Below are positions 12,641 through 21,729 of a DNA stretch of 31,787 nt, one piece after another. The stretch's first letter is position 1. Every line of letters begins with the position of its first letter. The stretch comes from Schizochytrium sp. TIO01. Its lineage: Eukaryota; Sar; Bigyra; Thraustochytrida; Thraustochytriidae. Both the position numbers and the translations under genes were made by a program. The notes below the pieces were generated by a model. It saw only the letters and a list, made by a program, of their open reading frames with translations, ran no database searches and had not been told where the DNA came from. The stretch is from contig SMSO01000021.1 in NCBI GenBank assembly GCA_004764695.1, positions 1 to 31,787 on the forward strand, in the 5' to 3' direction.

Positions 12641-13100
12641 AACTTCATCACCCACAAAGAATGGCGTTTCGCTCAATACACACCGTCAGCTGCGGCCCCG
12701 ACTCTCCAAAGGAACTGTATCAGGCACGAACTTGGAGGACTTCCTCGACGACTACAATAAATTCTCCAAAGTCTACCTAGCCACCTTGAGAACCATCTGT
12801 CTGTAATTAGCAGGTCTTGCTGTGTTCTGCTTGTTCCCTTTGTTCTACGTGTTCCACCCTCTGTTTCTGGACGTCCTAATATGGTGAATAATGCCGTGCA
12901 GGTTTCACTGTGAAGGGAATGTTCTACTGTATATAATCCGAATAGCTCACTATATTGGCCTCGAATAGTGTACTGTAGTTGTGCTTTTGTTTTACTGTGT
13001 TGCAGAGGCCAAGAGAGGCCACGAGAGAGGCGTGGAGCAGCGGGCACTGCAGACTTCATCCACGCCGCCTTACCGCCGCGTCTCCGCTGCCTTTGGCACC
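12641..13100 (+). promoter_or_regulatory. Upstream / 5' leader region of the mitochondrial uL15 gene, with candidate 3' splice site
   Basis: The region before the uL15 start becomes GC-richer from about 13005 on. A pyrimidine-rich stretch ending in TTGCAG at 13000-13005 matches a eukaryotic 3' splice acceptor, so the leader may contain an intron whose donor I could not fix. The coding frame stays open upstream of the ATG as far as a GTG at 12981, but that part lies in the pyrimidine tract and looks like leader rather than protein. A 54-codon frame without ATG (12642-12803) ends in a protein-like acidic/aromatic stretch that I could not assign. Confidence 0.35.
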
Positions 13101-14078
13101 ATGCTCTCGGCCTCCCGGCTGCTCTTTACACCTCGGGTGCTCTCCCGAGGCTCCTCCGTGTGCTCCTCTGTCTCCTCGCCGAGCGTCTCGAGGTTCGCCA
13201 CGCCGCAATTGGCTTCATGGACCTCATCCTCCGCCTTCGCCTCGCTGGTCGCCGCGCCGGCACAGCAGCAGCAGCGCGGTATGGCGTACCTCGCGCTTAA
13301 CAACCTTCGCGACAACGATGGCGCCCGCAAGGAGGCTAAGCGTCTCGGTCGTGGTGCTGGATCAGGCTTGGGTAAGACAGCAGGTCGCGGTATCAAGGGT
13401 CAGAAGGCTCGCACGGGTAACAAGGGTGTCCGTGGCGGCTTTGAGGGTGGTCAGACCCCTCTCCACAGACGTATGCCGAAGTGGGGTTTTACCAACGCCC
13501 GCAACAAGAAGGACATCTCTGTGGTGAACTTGGGCTCTCTGCAAAAGTACATTGATTCTGGCCGTATCGACCCGTCAAAGGTGATTACGCTCAAGCAATT
13601 GCAGGACTCGAACATCTGCGGCAAGATTAAGGATGGCGCCAAGCTCGTAGGTGATGGCAAGGAGACCTTTAAGACACCTATCTTCATCGAGGTTACTCGG
13701 GCTTCCAAGTCTGCCATTGAGGCCGTTGAGGCCGCTGGCGGTGTCGTGGTTACTGCTTGGTACAACAGGCTGAACCTCAAGGTTTTGCTGAAGCCTCACC
13801 AGTTCCACCCGAACAGAGTGCCCCGGCGCGCACGCCCTCCTGACCAAAAGGAGATGCAGTACTACTTGGACTACGAAAACCGCGGTTACCTCTCGCCGGA
13901 GATGCAGCTCAAGCTCAGGGATCTCAAGGTGAACCTTCTTCACATCCCGTACCCGTTCAAGTCGGTAGAGGAGTATGAGACGTACGTGGACCACCTCGAG
14001 AACTCCAAAAAGATTCCCTCTGTGCCCAGGCCACCTGTGCTCGAGAGCCCCTTCGAGAACCCCGTGGCGGCCAAGTAA
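13101..14078 (+). CDS. Mitochondrial large-subunit ribosomal protein uL15m
   Basis: A 325-residue protein that would bind 23S-like rRNA in the mitochondrial large ribosomal subunit. Residues 1-60 form a Ser/Arg-rich, acid-poor N-terminus starting MLSASRLLF, typical of a mitochondrial presequence. The L15 core begins near residue 65: a basic Gly-rich segment contains KRLGRGAGSGLGKTAGRG, then KGQKARTGNKGVRGGFEGGQ and PLHRRMPKWGF, the classic bacterial-type L15 N-terminal signature. The second half holds the conserved beta/alpha element with AIEAVEAAGGVVV near residue 210. A further 90 or so residues (YYLDYENRGYLSPEM and onward) extend past bacterial L15, which is about 145 residues, as in mitochondrial homologues. 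The start is the first ATG in frame, in context GGCACCATGC. Codons are GC-rich at third positions, consistent with high expression. The TAA stop lies inside a GTAAGT string. It converges on the sulfatase gene 2.1 kb away. Confidence 0.95.
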   Translation: MLSASRLLFTPRVLSRGSSVCSSVSSPSVSRFATPQLASWTSSSAFASLVAAPAQQQQRGMAYLALNNLRDNDGARKEAKRLGRGAGSGLGKTAGRGIKGQKARTGNKGVRGGFEGGQTPLHRRMPKWGFTNARNKKDISVVNLGSLQKYIDSGRIDPSKVITLKQLQDSNICGKIKDGAKLVGDGKETFKTPIFIEVTRASKSAIEAVEAAGGVVVTAWYNRLNLKVLLKPHQFHPNRVPRRARPPDQKEMQYYLDYENRGYLSPEMQLKLRDLKVNLLHIPYPFKSVEEYETYVDHLENSKKIPSVPRPPVLESPFENPVAAK

Positions 14079-16194
14079 GTAATATTGCAAGCAGAACCAT
14101 TTCCACCTGCCCGTTTACTTCCTTCAGGGAAGGAGGACAGGACACCACAACCCATTTATCCGAAAAATAACTAAAAAAGATTATTACACACACATATACA
14201 ATTGCAAAAAATAGATTGTTCACCGATCTGATATCCCATCTATGTATATATAGAACTGCAAATCTTGCCCAAGTTTCGTATTTATGCGCAATCGCAACAA
14301 TCAAACTCTTGCATTCTCCTTCGCCTCATACCTTTAGGAAGCACAAAATAGATTATGCTGGCTTACTTCTCACTGGTAGTTATATTCGCAGTAACAATAA
14401 TCACATGCCATGAACTATTGAAAAACTACTATCAATTTGGTGGTTTAGGTCATCCTTGTGATTCCGCCATTGAGGCTGAATGAGCTCCTTACGACTGGTT
14501 CTTCATTTCCTAATTTTTCTTGCGTAATATTTTATGTCAAGTGTTCTGAAGCAATATTCTTCTTACGTTCGTACATAAAAATCCATCAGTGACCAATGAT
14601 ATACATTTTCTTTTCTTTGTAGTCCCGCATATGTATTCAGATTATCAAACTCCGAGTCAAAGAGATGAAACAACTAAACCCAGCGTCTGTAGCTTCCCAA
14701 TTCACGTTTTGATGGGGCCCTCTTGCCCCTTTTAGTAAACATAATAATTTGTTCAATCATTTCTTTCATATAAAAGACATTGGACAAACCTTTCTCCTAC
14801 TGTACACTAAGATAAAATATGACTATTCTGGTTGGTATCTTACTTATAAACTAAAGCTCAGCACAGTAAATGTTTTGTTTGCTGAAAACCCTGCAGGACC
14901 ATTATTTACAGAAGATGCATTGCCTTTTATAAGAATAGCAGAATAAAATGGTTCAAAAATCTAAGGTCCAGTCAATTACTTGCCTTCCGTTCTCTTTTGT
15001 ACTTCTTTAACTAGATGGCCACCGCCAACCGAAAAAGCAGTGCATATTTGAAGTCCATTTGGGGTAAGTGTGCAGACAGCATGCTGTGTATGCTCTAATG
15101 TGGCAGCAATATGCACCGTTACTATGAGTGATGCTTCTGAGCGTCTTGTATCTGCATCCCAAGAGCCTTGTTCGGTTTCTTTCAAAGGTATATTTGCAAT
15201 ACTGGAAGGAGGGGCCAAAGTCCGAAAATCCTACTTATGCTATGACGTTTCTGGGAAACCTTGGCACTTAAAATCTATGTTGTTTTCATAATTCTTGCCA
15301 TGTATTCAAGGTTTTATTTAGGATTCTCACCCTACATCTATCGAACTGGAAGATTATAGCTTCATGCCAGTACGCACTCAAGGAAGTTGACTATTATTGT
15401 GATACAGTTATTGTAGAAACCTAATTAAGATGTGAAGCGCTGTGAGACAATCAGAAACGCCATCCCATGTTTTTCTTTTGACAAAGCCCGCGAATCTCTC
15501 TGCGTAAATAGTTTGGAGAAGGAAGGTCAGAAATCTACAAAGAGCCTCTACATAGTGGAGCTCGGCAAATCCCTCTAGATGCCAGCCTTCTTTCTCTTCG
15601 CCACTTTACAGATTTCTACTAGCCATCCTAATTGAACATGTAATGGAGAGCCGGAACTTCGTTAATATATTGAAATCACTATTTCACAAGCTCACCATCA
15701 TATCCGGTCTACAAACAAAAAACCTAATCGTGCTCTGGTCAGCTGTTCATGTCACTTTTGTTGGATTACTCTTTCTACGATGTATTATCGTCAACGAAAT
15801 ATTTATTCAGGGCAAAATACGTTCAATTGACGCGTGAAGGAGGTACCCAGCCCATCGTAGTAATCAATCGTTGTTCTTTTGATTTAAATACTTTTGAGTT
15901 CTCCTTCCGCTAGTAATTTGTGATTTTAAAAAAGATAAGTACCTTAGAAAAAGGAAAAATACAGAACTCAACCTTCGGGTAGGTCTTTAGAAACTCAACT
16001 AAACAAAAGAACTATTTCAATTTGATTTAAAATATTAATTCCAGTATGTCAAATTAAGATACAGTTAAAGCATTTCAACTGATGCGAGGTGCTTCATCTA
16101 GGCAGGAAATTGTGCACCTCACAATAACTAGATTGTTTCTAACTCAGCAGTGCTGAACAATAGTTTTAAAGTGAGTGGACTTTGGCCACCCATG
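14079..16194. other. Convergent intergenic region between uL15m and the sulfatase
   Basis: About 2.1 kb of AT-rich DNA between two converging genes, so it should hold both 3' UTRs. No gene is supported. Frames at 14749-14946 (+), 15070-15291 (+) and 14976-15218 (-, non-ATG start) are short, overlap each other and lack recognisable motifs. I saw no clear AATAAA close to the uL15m stop; the first good one is more than 800 bp downstream. Confidence 0.6.
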
Positions 16195-19100
16195 TTACTC
16201 CATCACGCTTGACACCTGTGTACCAAGCACAGTGATAACTGAAGGCGGTTTAATCTTCCACCATGCTTTTTTAGTTGCCTTACAATTTTCATCCATAAAA
16301 AATCCCGAGGCAGTTAAGTCAGCTCGAGCTTGGGCCTTGACGTAGGACTTGGTGGGAAATTTTGAAGTATCATAAGCACTGGATGTGGTATAAGCCCTTA
16401 ATCCAGCATACAACTCCTCAGCAATTTCTTGAATAGTTTGGTTGCCAGGCTGTGTCCACAGCAAGTTGGTCGATTCCAAAGGGTCTTCAGCAAGATTGTA
16501 AAGCTCTACACGATAAGCATTCATTTTCGCAGGTGGCTTTCGAACAGTCACCTTTTTAGGCTCCCAGAGAAGCTTATAAACTCCGTTTCGAACTGCGAAA
16601 CGAGGGGAAAAGCCCAGACAATCTCCCATAAAATTGTCACGGAACTCAAATATTAGAGGTTCTGTTTGAGCAACCACAATAGGATCACAAGTACGAAGTA
16701 AGCCACATGACAAGTCACGCCCTTGGATACGGTTTGCATCTGGTAGAGAAGAAAACTCCTCTGCATAGCCTGCCAAGCTTGCCAGAGTGGGGAAGAGGTC
16801 TACCCCGGAAGCGACTTCGCCGAAAGTTGAGGCGGATGGAATATGATTAGCCCATCTCATAAACATGGGCATGCGCACTCCTGCCTCGTACAGTGACCGC
16901 TTTCCGCCTCGAAAAGGCGAAATGCTGCCTGCAAGGGTGAAGTACATTGCGCGTGTCTCGGGACCATTATCAGAAGTATGAATAATGAGAGTTTTATCAT
17001 CCAAACTTAGATCGCCAAGCCGCTCAACAAGACGCCCAACAGCCTCCTCGTGGTCACGTAATAATGTTTGATAGATTTGCTGCGGGACGTATTCCTCAAT
17101 AAAATCATATGGCATGGTCCGGTTTCCGCGATTCGGCCATGGGTTGCTCGTATTACTAGGAAATCCATACTTTGCGGCTTGGTCGTAGGACTCTGCCAAA
17201 ACCAATGGTGCATGCGGGTTCTGCAACCAGACTTGAACGAAAAACTTTCGTTCATCCATGGCACGGTCCTCAAGAAATGAAATCGTTCTGTTTACGAGTA
17301 AGTCTTGAGCATAAGATGTAAAGAAAGGATCCTTGTTGTTCAAGACTGTGCTATGAGACTGAGAAGCTGTCTCAAAAAGGACTTCTCCTTTATCAAGCCG
17401 TGAGCTGCATCCATAAAGCTGATACTCGTCCAAACCGTACAAAGGACCATCGGCATCCAATGAGGCGGGGGCGCTGTATCCAAGATGCCACTTGCCAAAA
17501 TGCGCAGTAACGAAGCCTTGGTCATGAAAAAAGCGAGGCATCAAGGTGAAATCATCCACGTCTTGGCCTTCACCAAGGTACGAGACAACTCCCGAGTTGC
17601 GGTTTGATTTGGAAGTTTTATCGAGTGCATTATGAACTCGAACATCAACATGAGAGGGGTAGCGCCCTGTAACAATTGCAGCACGACTTGGTGAGCATAC
17701 ACAGCCATTTGCGTAATATTGAGTAAAATGAACGCCTTCAGACATGAGCTTGTCAAAAGTTGGCGTACTAGGGCGATATGCAAATTGATCAATTCCTGCG
17801 CGGTTTGAGTTCAAGTTCCCCGAGACATCTCCATAGGCCATATCATCAGCCAGAATGAAAATAATTCCTCTAAGTTCCTCACGGAGCTCTGCTTGGGTCC
17901 AATTCTGAACAGGTGATGACTCTGAGTTTGTCATGCTCGCCGCAGGACCGCCATAGCACCCGACATGAGGAACTGCGGTGGGCTCGCTGGGAAGGCTACT
18001 AATCCAGAACTGGAGTTCGAGCATGAGCTGGTTCTTAATCTTTTCAAGCCGACTCTCATCTGCACTACTCTTAGGAACGCTGTTCCACAAGTTCGTCAAT
18101 TCGAACTCGCCTCGTGACAAATCGTACAATTCATATCGCTCCTCCACACCAGCAGATTCAGACGCTGGCTCATGGAGTAGCTTGAATGTGCCTTTTAGAA
18201 TACTGTATCGCGGAGATTCATGCATGCAGTGACCCGGAGTGCCAAATCTCCATTCCCAGACAAGGGACTGAGTACGAGAAAGCAAGCTGCAATGTGACGA
18301 AAGGCAAGAGGAGGCATCAACACCGGGCAACCCGCTTGGTACGTCAATCTCCGCCCATCCAGCTAGCGTAGGAAGCAAATCGATACCTGTGATGTCAGCG
18401 GTCATCGTCCCAGATCCCATATTGTGACGAAAAAGCCCTTTGAGACCACCATCATAAAGTGAGCGACGGACACCTCGCGCAGAGAGTCGAGGCCTGGAAA
18501 ATGAGTCTGCTTCTTCAGTCTCGCCTCCAGTCGAAGAATACATCAATGTCAAGGATGAACTGCCATCGACTAAAGTCAAAAGGTCTAATAGCTTGTTCAT
18601 TTCATGAATTCTATTCGCCCTGTAAACCTGCTTGGGGCAAGTTTTGTAGCGTGGAGTATAAGTGCCACCGCGCGTAAGATCAGGGCAAACTGACCAGCGC
18701 GTCTCCGAAGGACCCTCGACCCCATTGCTCCAGTTGTCTTCATTGACGTTGTCGATACCATGGCCAAAGGCAGCGTCGAGCCTAGGTAGCATCAAGACAA
18801 CTAAATAATCCTCCTCGTTGTCCACCTGCTCGCTGACAAATGCAATCGCGGCATCAATAACATTACTAAAATGGTCACTAATAAAGCGACTGTCTGTGCT
18901 CTCTGTGATCGCATCGACCGCAAACGGCCATTGCCCAAAATGGCCAACCTTGAAGCCTGCATCACGAAAGGTTGTATAGAGCACAGGGTCGACCTCTGTG
19001 GCTTCATTTTCAGCTGCGTTATCTCGGTGTACACCTATAAGTGCCGGGAAATCCCCTGCAACGACAGCTGCTTCTGAGGGAGCAAGGTCAGGACTTGCAG

Positions 19101-19293
19101 AGCGATAGTTGCTTGCTGCACCCGGTAGGACATTGCCAATCTTCTTCACAAGGTTCGAGGGCAGCGCTTCGAGGTCACCTTGCGTGAATTCCTGCAGCTG
19201 CACGAGACATGCACCTCTGCCCTCCACGCCGCTGTTCACTAAAGCCAAGCTCATCCACGCCAATACGGCGCGCCACATGTTGCCGTGGGCCAT
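16195..19293 (-). CDS. Secreted tandem sulfatase: inactive N-terminal half plus active S1-type C-terminal half
   Basis: A 1032-residue intronless protein starting at an ATG in good context (AAG before, G after), with signal peptide at residues 1-25 (hydrophobic WRAVLAWMSLALVNSG). It contains two homologous formylglycine-sulfatase domains. The C-terminal domain (about 475-1032) has metal ligands D483-D484 in LADDMAYGD, the maturation motif C533-S-P-S-R, HFGKWH (598-603), D775-N776 in TSDNGPE and K798 in RGGKRSLYEAG, so it should hydrolyse a sulfate ester once C533 is oxidised. The N-terminal domain (about 30-450) aligns along its length but reads LAPSE at 70-74 instead of CSPSR, HFGQWP at 118-123, GG at 256-257 for the DN pair, and lacks the LADD segment; it is a pseudosulfatase. 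Closest families are arylsulfatase A/B and GALNS-like S1 enzymes; the substrate cannot be told, though sulfated polysaccharide is likely. N-glycosylation sequons occur. No membrane anchor is seen. Confidence 0.9.
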   Translation of the reverse strand: MAHGNMWRAVLAWMSLALVNSGVEGRGACLVQLQEFTQGDLEALPSNLVKKIGNVLPGAASNYRSASPDLAPSEAAVVAGDFPALIGVHRDNAAENEATEVDPVLYTTFRDAGFKVGHFGQWPFAVDAITESTDSRFISDHFSNVIDAAIAFVSEQVDNEEDYLVVLMLPRLDAAFGHGIDNVNEDNWSNGVEGPSETRWSVCPDLTRGGTYTPRYKTCPKQVYRANRIHEMNKLLDLLTLVDGSSSLTLMYSSTGGETEEADSFSRPRLSARGVRRSLYDGGLKGLFRHNMGSGTMTADITGIDLLPTLAGWAEIDVPSGLPGVDASSCLSSHCSLLSRTQSLVWEWRFGTPGHCMHESPRYSILKGTFKLLHEPASESAGVEERYELYDLSRGEFELTNLWNSVPKSSADESRLEKIKNQLMLELQFWISSLPSEPTAVPHVGCYGGPAASMTNSESSPVQNWTQAELREELRGIIFILADDMAYGDVSGNLNSNRAGIDQFAYRPSTPTFDKLMSEGVHFTQYYANGCVCSPSRAAIVTGRYPSHVDVRVHNALDKTSKSNRNSGVVSYLGEGQDVDDFTLMPRFFHDQGFVTAHFGKWHLGYSAPASLDADGPLYGLDEYQLYGCSSRLDKGEVLFETASQSHSTVLNNKDPFFTSYAQDLLVNRTISFLEDRAMDERKFFVQVWLQNPHAPLVLAESYDQAAKYGFPSNTSNPWPNRGNRTMPYDFIEEYVPQQIYQTLLRDHEEAVGRLVERLGDLSLDDKTLIIHTSDNGPETRAMYFTLAGSISPFRGGKRSLYEAGVRMPMFMRWANHIPSASTFGEVASGVDLFPTLASLAGYAEEFSSLPDANRIQGRDLSCGLLRTCDPIVVAQTEPLIFEFRDNFMGDCLGFSPRFAVRNGVYKLLWEPKKVTVRKPPAKMNAYRVELYNLAEDPLESTNLLWTQPGNQTIQEIAEELYAGLRAYTTSSAYDTSKFPTKSYVKAQARADLTASGFFMDENCKATKKAWWKIKPPSVITVLGTQVSSVME

Positions 19294-19585
19294 CTTCCAC
19301 GCAGGTGCCTGCCTCTGCGGCAGCTGGCGATCAGAAACTTATTACGGTTCTGCCAGAAGCCGTGATCTGCCCAAGTCTCCAGCGCACCGTTCTTTACGAG
19401 AACGACGAATTCCTAACCTGTAGGTAGCCAGGCTCCAACTACCTGGCAGCTGCTGGTTGATGCACAAGTTCACTTGACGCGATGCTTCGCCACCACGGAA
19501 CACCGACTGCCGCCTCAGTCTACCTACCTACCTACTTTTTTTCTTCCCGTCTGGCAGGAATTCCTCGTCCTCGCCATTCACTACG

Positions 19586-19588
19586 CCG

Positions 19589-19635
<47 letters not shown>

Positions 19636-19637
19636 TT
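19586..19637. repeat. (GTC)n trinucleotide array
   Basis: About 17 GTC units with two GTT interruptions near the start. Frames through it give poly-Val, poly-Arg or poly-Ser, but no gene context supports translation. It lies 290 bp upstream of the sulfatase ATG. Confidence 0.9.
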
Positions 19638-19773
19638 CAAAGGCGCTCTGGAGGCACACATTCGGGTTCTGAAGATTCTCCGCACTCAGTCAGTTCTGCC
19701 GTTGGATCTCAAACTCTTAGGCAGCGGTTCTTGATCGCCAGAGCCAACGAATGAACGAAATGAGGGTATCTCT

Positions 19774-19850
19774 CATTCATTCATTCGTGCATTCATTCAT
19801 TCACGCATTCATTCATTCACGCATTCATTCATTCATTCACGCATTCATTT
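19774..19850. repeat. (CATT)n array with CACG interruptions
   Basis: CATT units grouped in blocks of three or four and separated by CACG or CGTG, giving a higher-order period of about 16-20 bp. It faces an oppositely oriented related array 105 bp further on. Confidence 0.9.
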
Positions 19851-19955
19851 GCCACTCAAGCTGGGCCCGTGACTGAGGTCGGTCTCAAAGACATCTATCA
19901 GCGCGCGCCATGAACTCGACGACGATGGCTTCAAAGTCGCGCGTGAGATCGATAG

Positions 19956-20018
19956 AGTGAGTGAGTGAATAAATGAGTGAATAAACGAGTGAATAAATGA
20001 GTGAATAAATGAGTGAAT
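19956..20018. repeat. 12-bp GAATAAATGAGT-type tandem array
   Basis: Four to five near-perfect copies of a 12-bp unit preceded by GAGT repeats. Read on the reverse strand it becomes ATTC/CACTC-rich, so it is partly complementary to the CATT array at 19774-19850. Confidence 0.85.
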
Positions 20019-20199
20019 GGGATGTCGATGGAAAGGAATTTCGCACATTACAATGGGAATTTCAGGAAGGAAAAAAGAGGGAAAAAATACGGAAGGCCCA
20101 CCCCGCGCGTCCACATGGGCTCACCGTCGCACGAACACCGCGTGCTTCGTTTTAGCACACACCCCTTTTCTTTTCTTTTCTTTTCAGGCGCACCGCACT

Positions 20200-20219
20200 G
20201 CAAGCAAGCAAGCAAGCAA
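20200..20219. repeat. (GCAA)n microsatellite
   Basis: Five perfect GCAA units. A GTAA/GCAA relative occurs at 26872-26900. Confidence 0.9.
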
Positions 20220-20588
20220 TGTATTTGGAGAATCAAACCTCGAGCACCGGCGGCGAGGAGCGCGAAGCTCACCAGTGCAGAACTGCGGTTCATTGCCTGC
20301 AGGCTGGACAGATTGACCGGAAGATGGCCGAGGTCTTGGCAGCAGCTGCCTTGGGCAGTCGCAGCACAGACGGGCCGTTGCCCATGCAGAGTGGTGCAGC
20401 TGGCTGTCCCAACTGCGCGACCTTCAGGTCTGCGGTCTGGCCAACCAAGGAAGGTTAAGCACCCTCTGCGGACATCTTGAGCAGCACTGCGAAAGCCTTT
20501 GCTTCAGCAAGTGCCGCGGCGAGATTTGAGAGCGCCACCCGGCCTCGCTCAGCTCCAAGATGCAGCGGACCTTGAGATCGAACGAAGC

Positions 20589-20604
20589 CAGTCAGTCAGT
20601 CAGT
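20589..20604. repeat. (CAGT)n microsatellite
   Basis: Four perfect CAGT units. The same motif recurs at 26435-26450 upstream of the first GH114 gene. Confidence 0.85.
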
Positions 20605-20884
20605 CTCGTGCATACATATGAGCAGCTTCAGCAGCAGCCGAAAGTTCTCGCAAGGGCGTCGAATCGAACGATCCGCTCGCTTCAACTTGACTTCCGGAGT
20701 GCCAATGTGCTGATATGGAGGCGGACCACACGGCTTATTGGCCAACACACAGAAGAAAGACTGGTATTCATTTACCATGGGTTAGCCTATTGGCCAAATA
20801 AGTAAGTTCTCAAAGTAGGTAGTACCTAGCTAGGTGCCAGTAGTCCGAACGATGAAAACCATCCAAATGATCCAGGCGTTCTGC

Positions 20885-20968
20885 ATGTTCTGATGGCGAA
20901 GTGGACGTTCCACATGTTCTGTTTTGGTTGATGTTCCCAATGTTCGTGCACAATGTTCCCAGAGTTCG
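20885..20968. promoter_or_regulatory. Cluster of ATGTTC direct repeats
   Basis: ATGTTC occurs at about 20885, 20914, 20931, 20940 and 20953, with the variants ACGTTC at 20905 and GAGTTC at 20963: seven xxGTTC motifs in 84 bp, all on the plus strand and irregularly spaced. It lies about 760-845 bp upstream of the acyl-CoA synthetase start. The density suggests a transcription-factor array or a degenerate repeat; no factor can be named. Confidence 0.35.
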
Positions 20969-21729
20969 AGCCTTGCTTTGTCAATTGGGTTTTACTTGAA
21001 TCGAAATGTACACATGATTATTTACCTGATTGTGAGAGCTTCTTCAGGTTGCGGCCTGACGAGGAAGAACAGACATCATGGGCGAGGTCGACGTTATCTT
21101 TGGGGAAGGCAGCACATGCTGGTTGCTATCAAGGCGCTTGTACCTCATAATTAGGGTAGGTTTTCGACTGATTGCGAAGGGAATAGCTGTGGCCTCTTTT
21201 GTGTGCGAAAGTATGAGCAGTACTTACGAGGTACCTACTTTCACTTTCGCGAGAGACCTTGGGTTGCGATGGCTTGCGTATCTTGGGTAAACTGTATGGA
21301 GACATACTTCACAAAGCCATGGGCTCTGGCGGGCCTGCACGGAGTAGATACATACCTGTCATTGTTGCGAAGGTTTTCTGTTGTGAACCTATGTAGTGTC
21401 CAAGTTTACAGCTCGTACCAACATAGAAGTGTCTACGGCTTAATCCTAAGACATCGACTTTGAACGAAAGCGAATAGAAAAAGAGATGAAGCAGAAGGAT
21501 GCTGTTTGCTGCCCATGGTTCCTGCGTCTTAAAGAGTGCGGAACCAGCCAGCAAACAAGCAACGCGAGTCACTCTCGCCTCCAACGTGTGGCTCCATCAG
21601 GCTTTACTTTACAGGGTCTCCCGCGAGGTTTTCCTGGCACAACACCAAGGCTCTCCGCCTGCTCAGGCGTTCAAGAAATACCTGTGCCGAGGATTAATCC
21701 TTAAACTTGACTGACCCTAGTCAACGGAG

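Larger units (their letters stand above)
19294..21729. promoter_or_regulatory. Divergent, repeat-rich intergenic region between sulfatase and acyl-CoA synthetase
   Basis: About 2.4 kb separates the starts of two divergent genes and must hold both promoters. It contains, in order: a GTC array, a CATT array, a 12-bp GAATAAATGAGT-type array, a CTTTT run ending in CAG at 20164-20187 (resembling a splice acceptor), GCAA repeats, CAGT repeats, a CTAG palindrome at about 20824-20835 and a cluster of ATGTTC motifs at 20885-20968. The segment around 20190-20560 is GC-rich but shows no convincing gene. Frames such as 20013-20480 (+) run through repeats and have no domain. I cannot place transcription starts or a TATA box. 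Confidence 0.5.

Noticed and set aside
12981-13100. N-terminal extension of uL15m back to 12981
   Set aside because: The codon at 12981 is GTG, not ATG, and lies in a pyrimidine tract before a splice-acceptor-like CAG. The first in-frame ATG is 13101.
20013-20480. 155-residue plus-strand ORF
   Set aside because: It begins at the end of a tandem repeat, runs through CTTTT and GCAA repeats, and shows no recognisable domain.
20887-20985. tRNA-like gene (TGGCGAAGTGG A-box and GTTCGAGCC B-box)
   Set aside because: The boxes match, but the D-arm, T-arm and acceptor stems do not pair, and no anticodon arm can be drawn.
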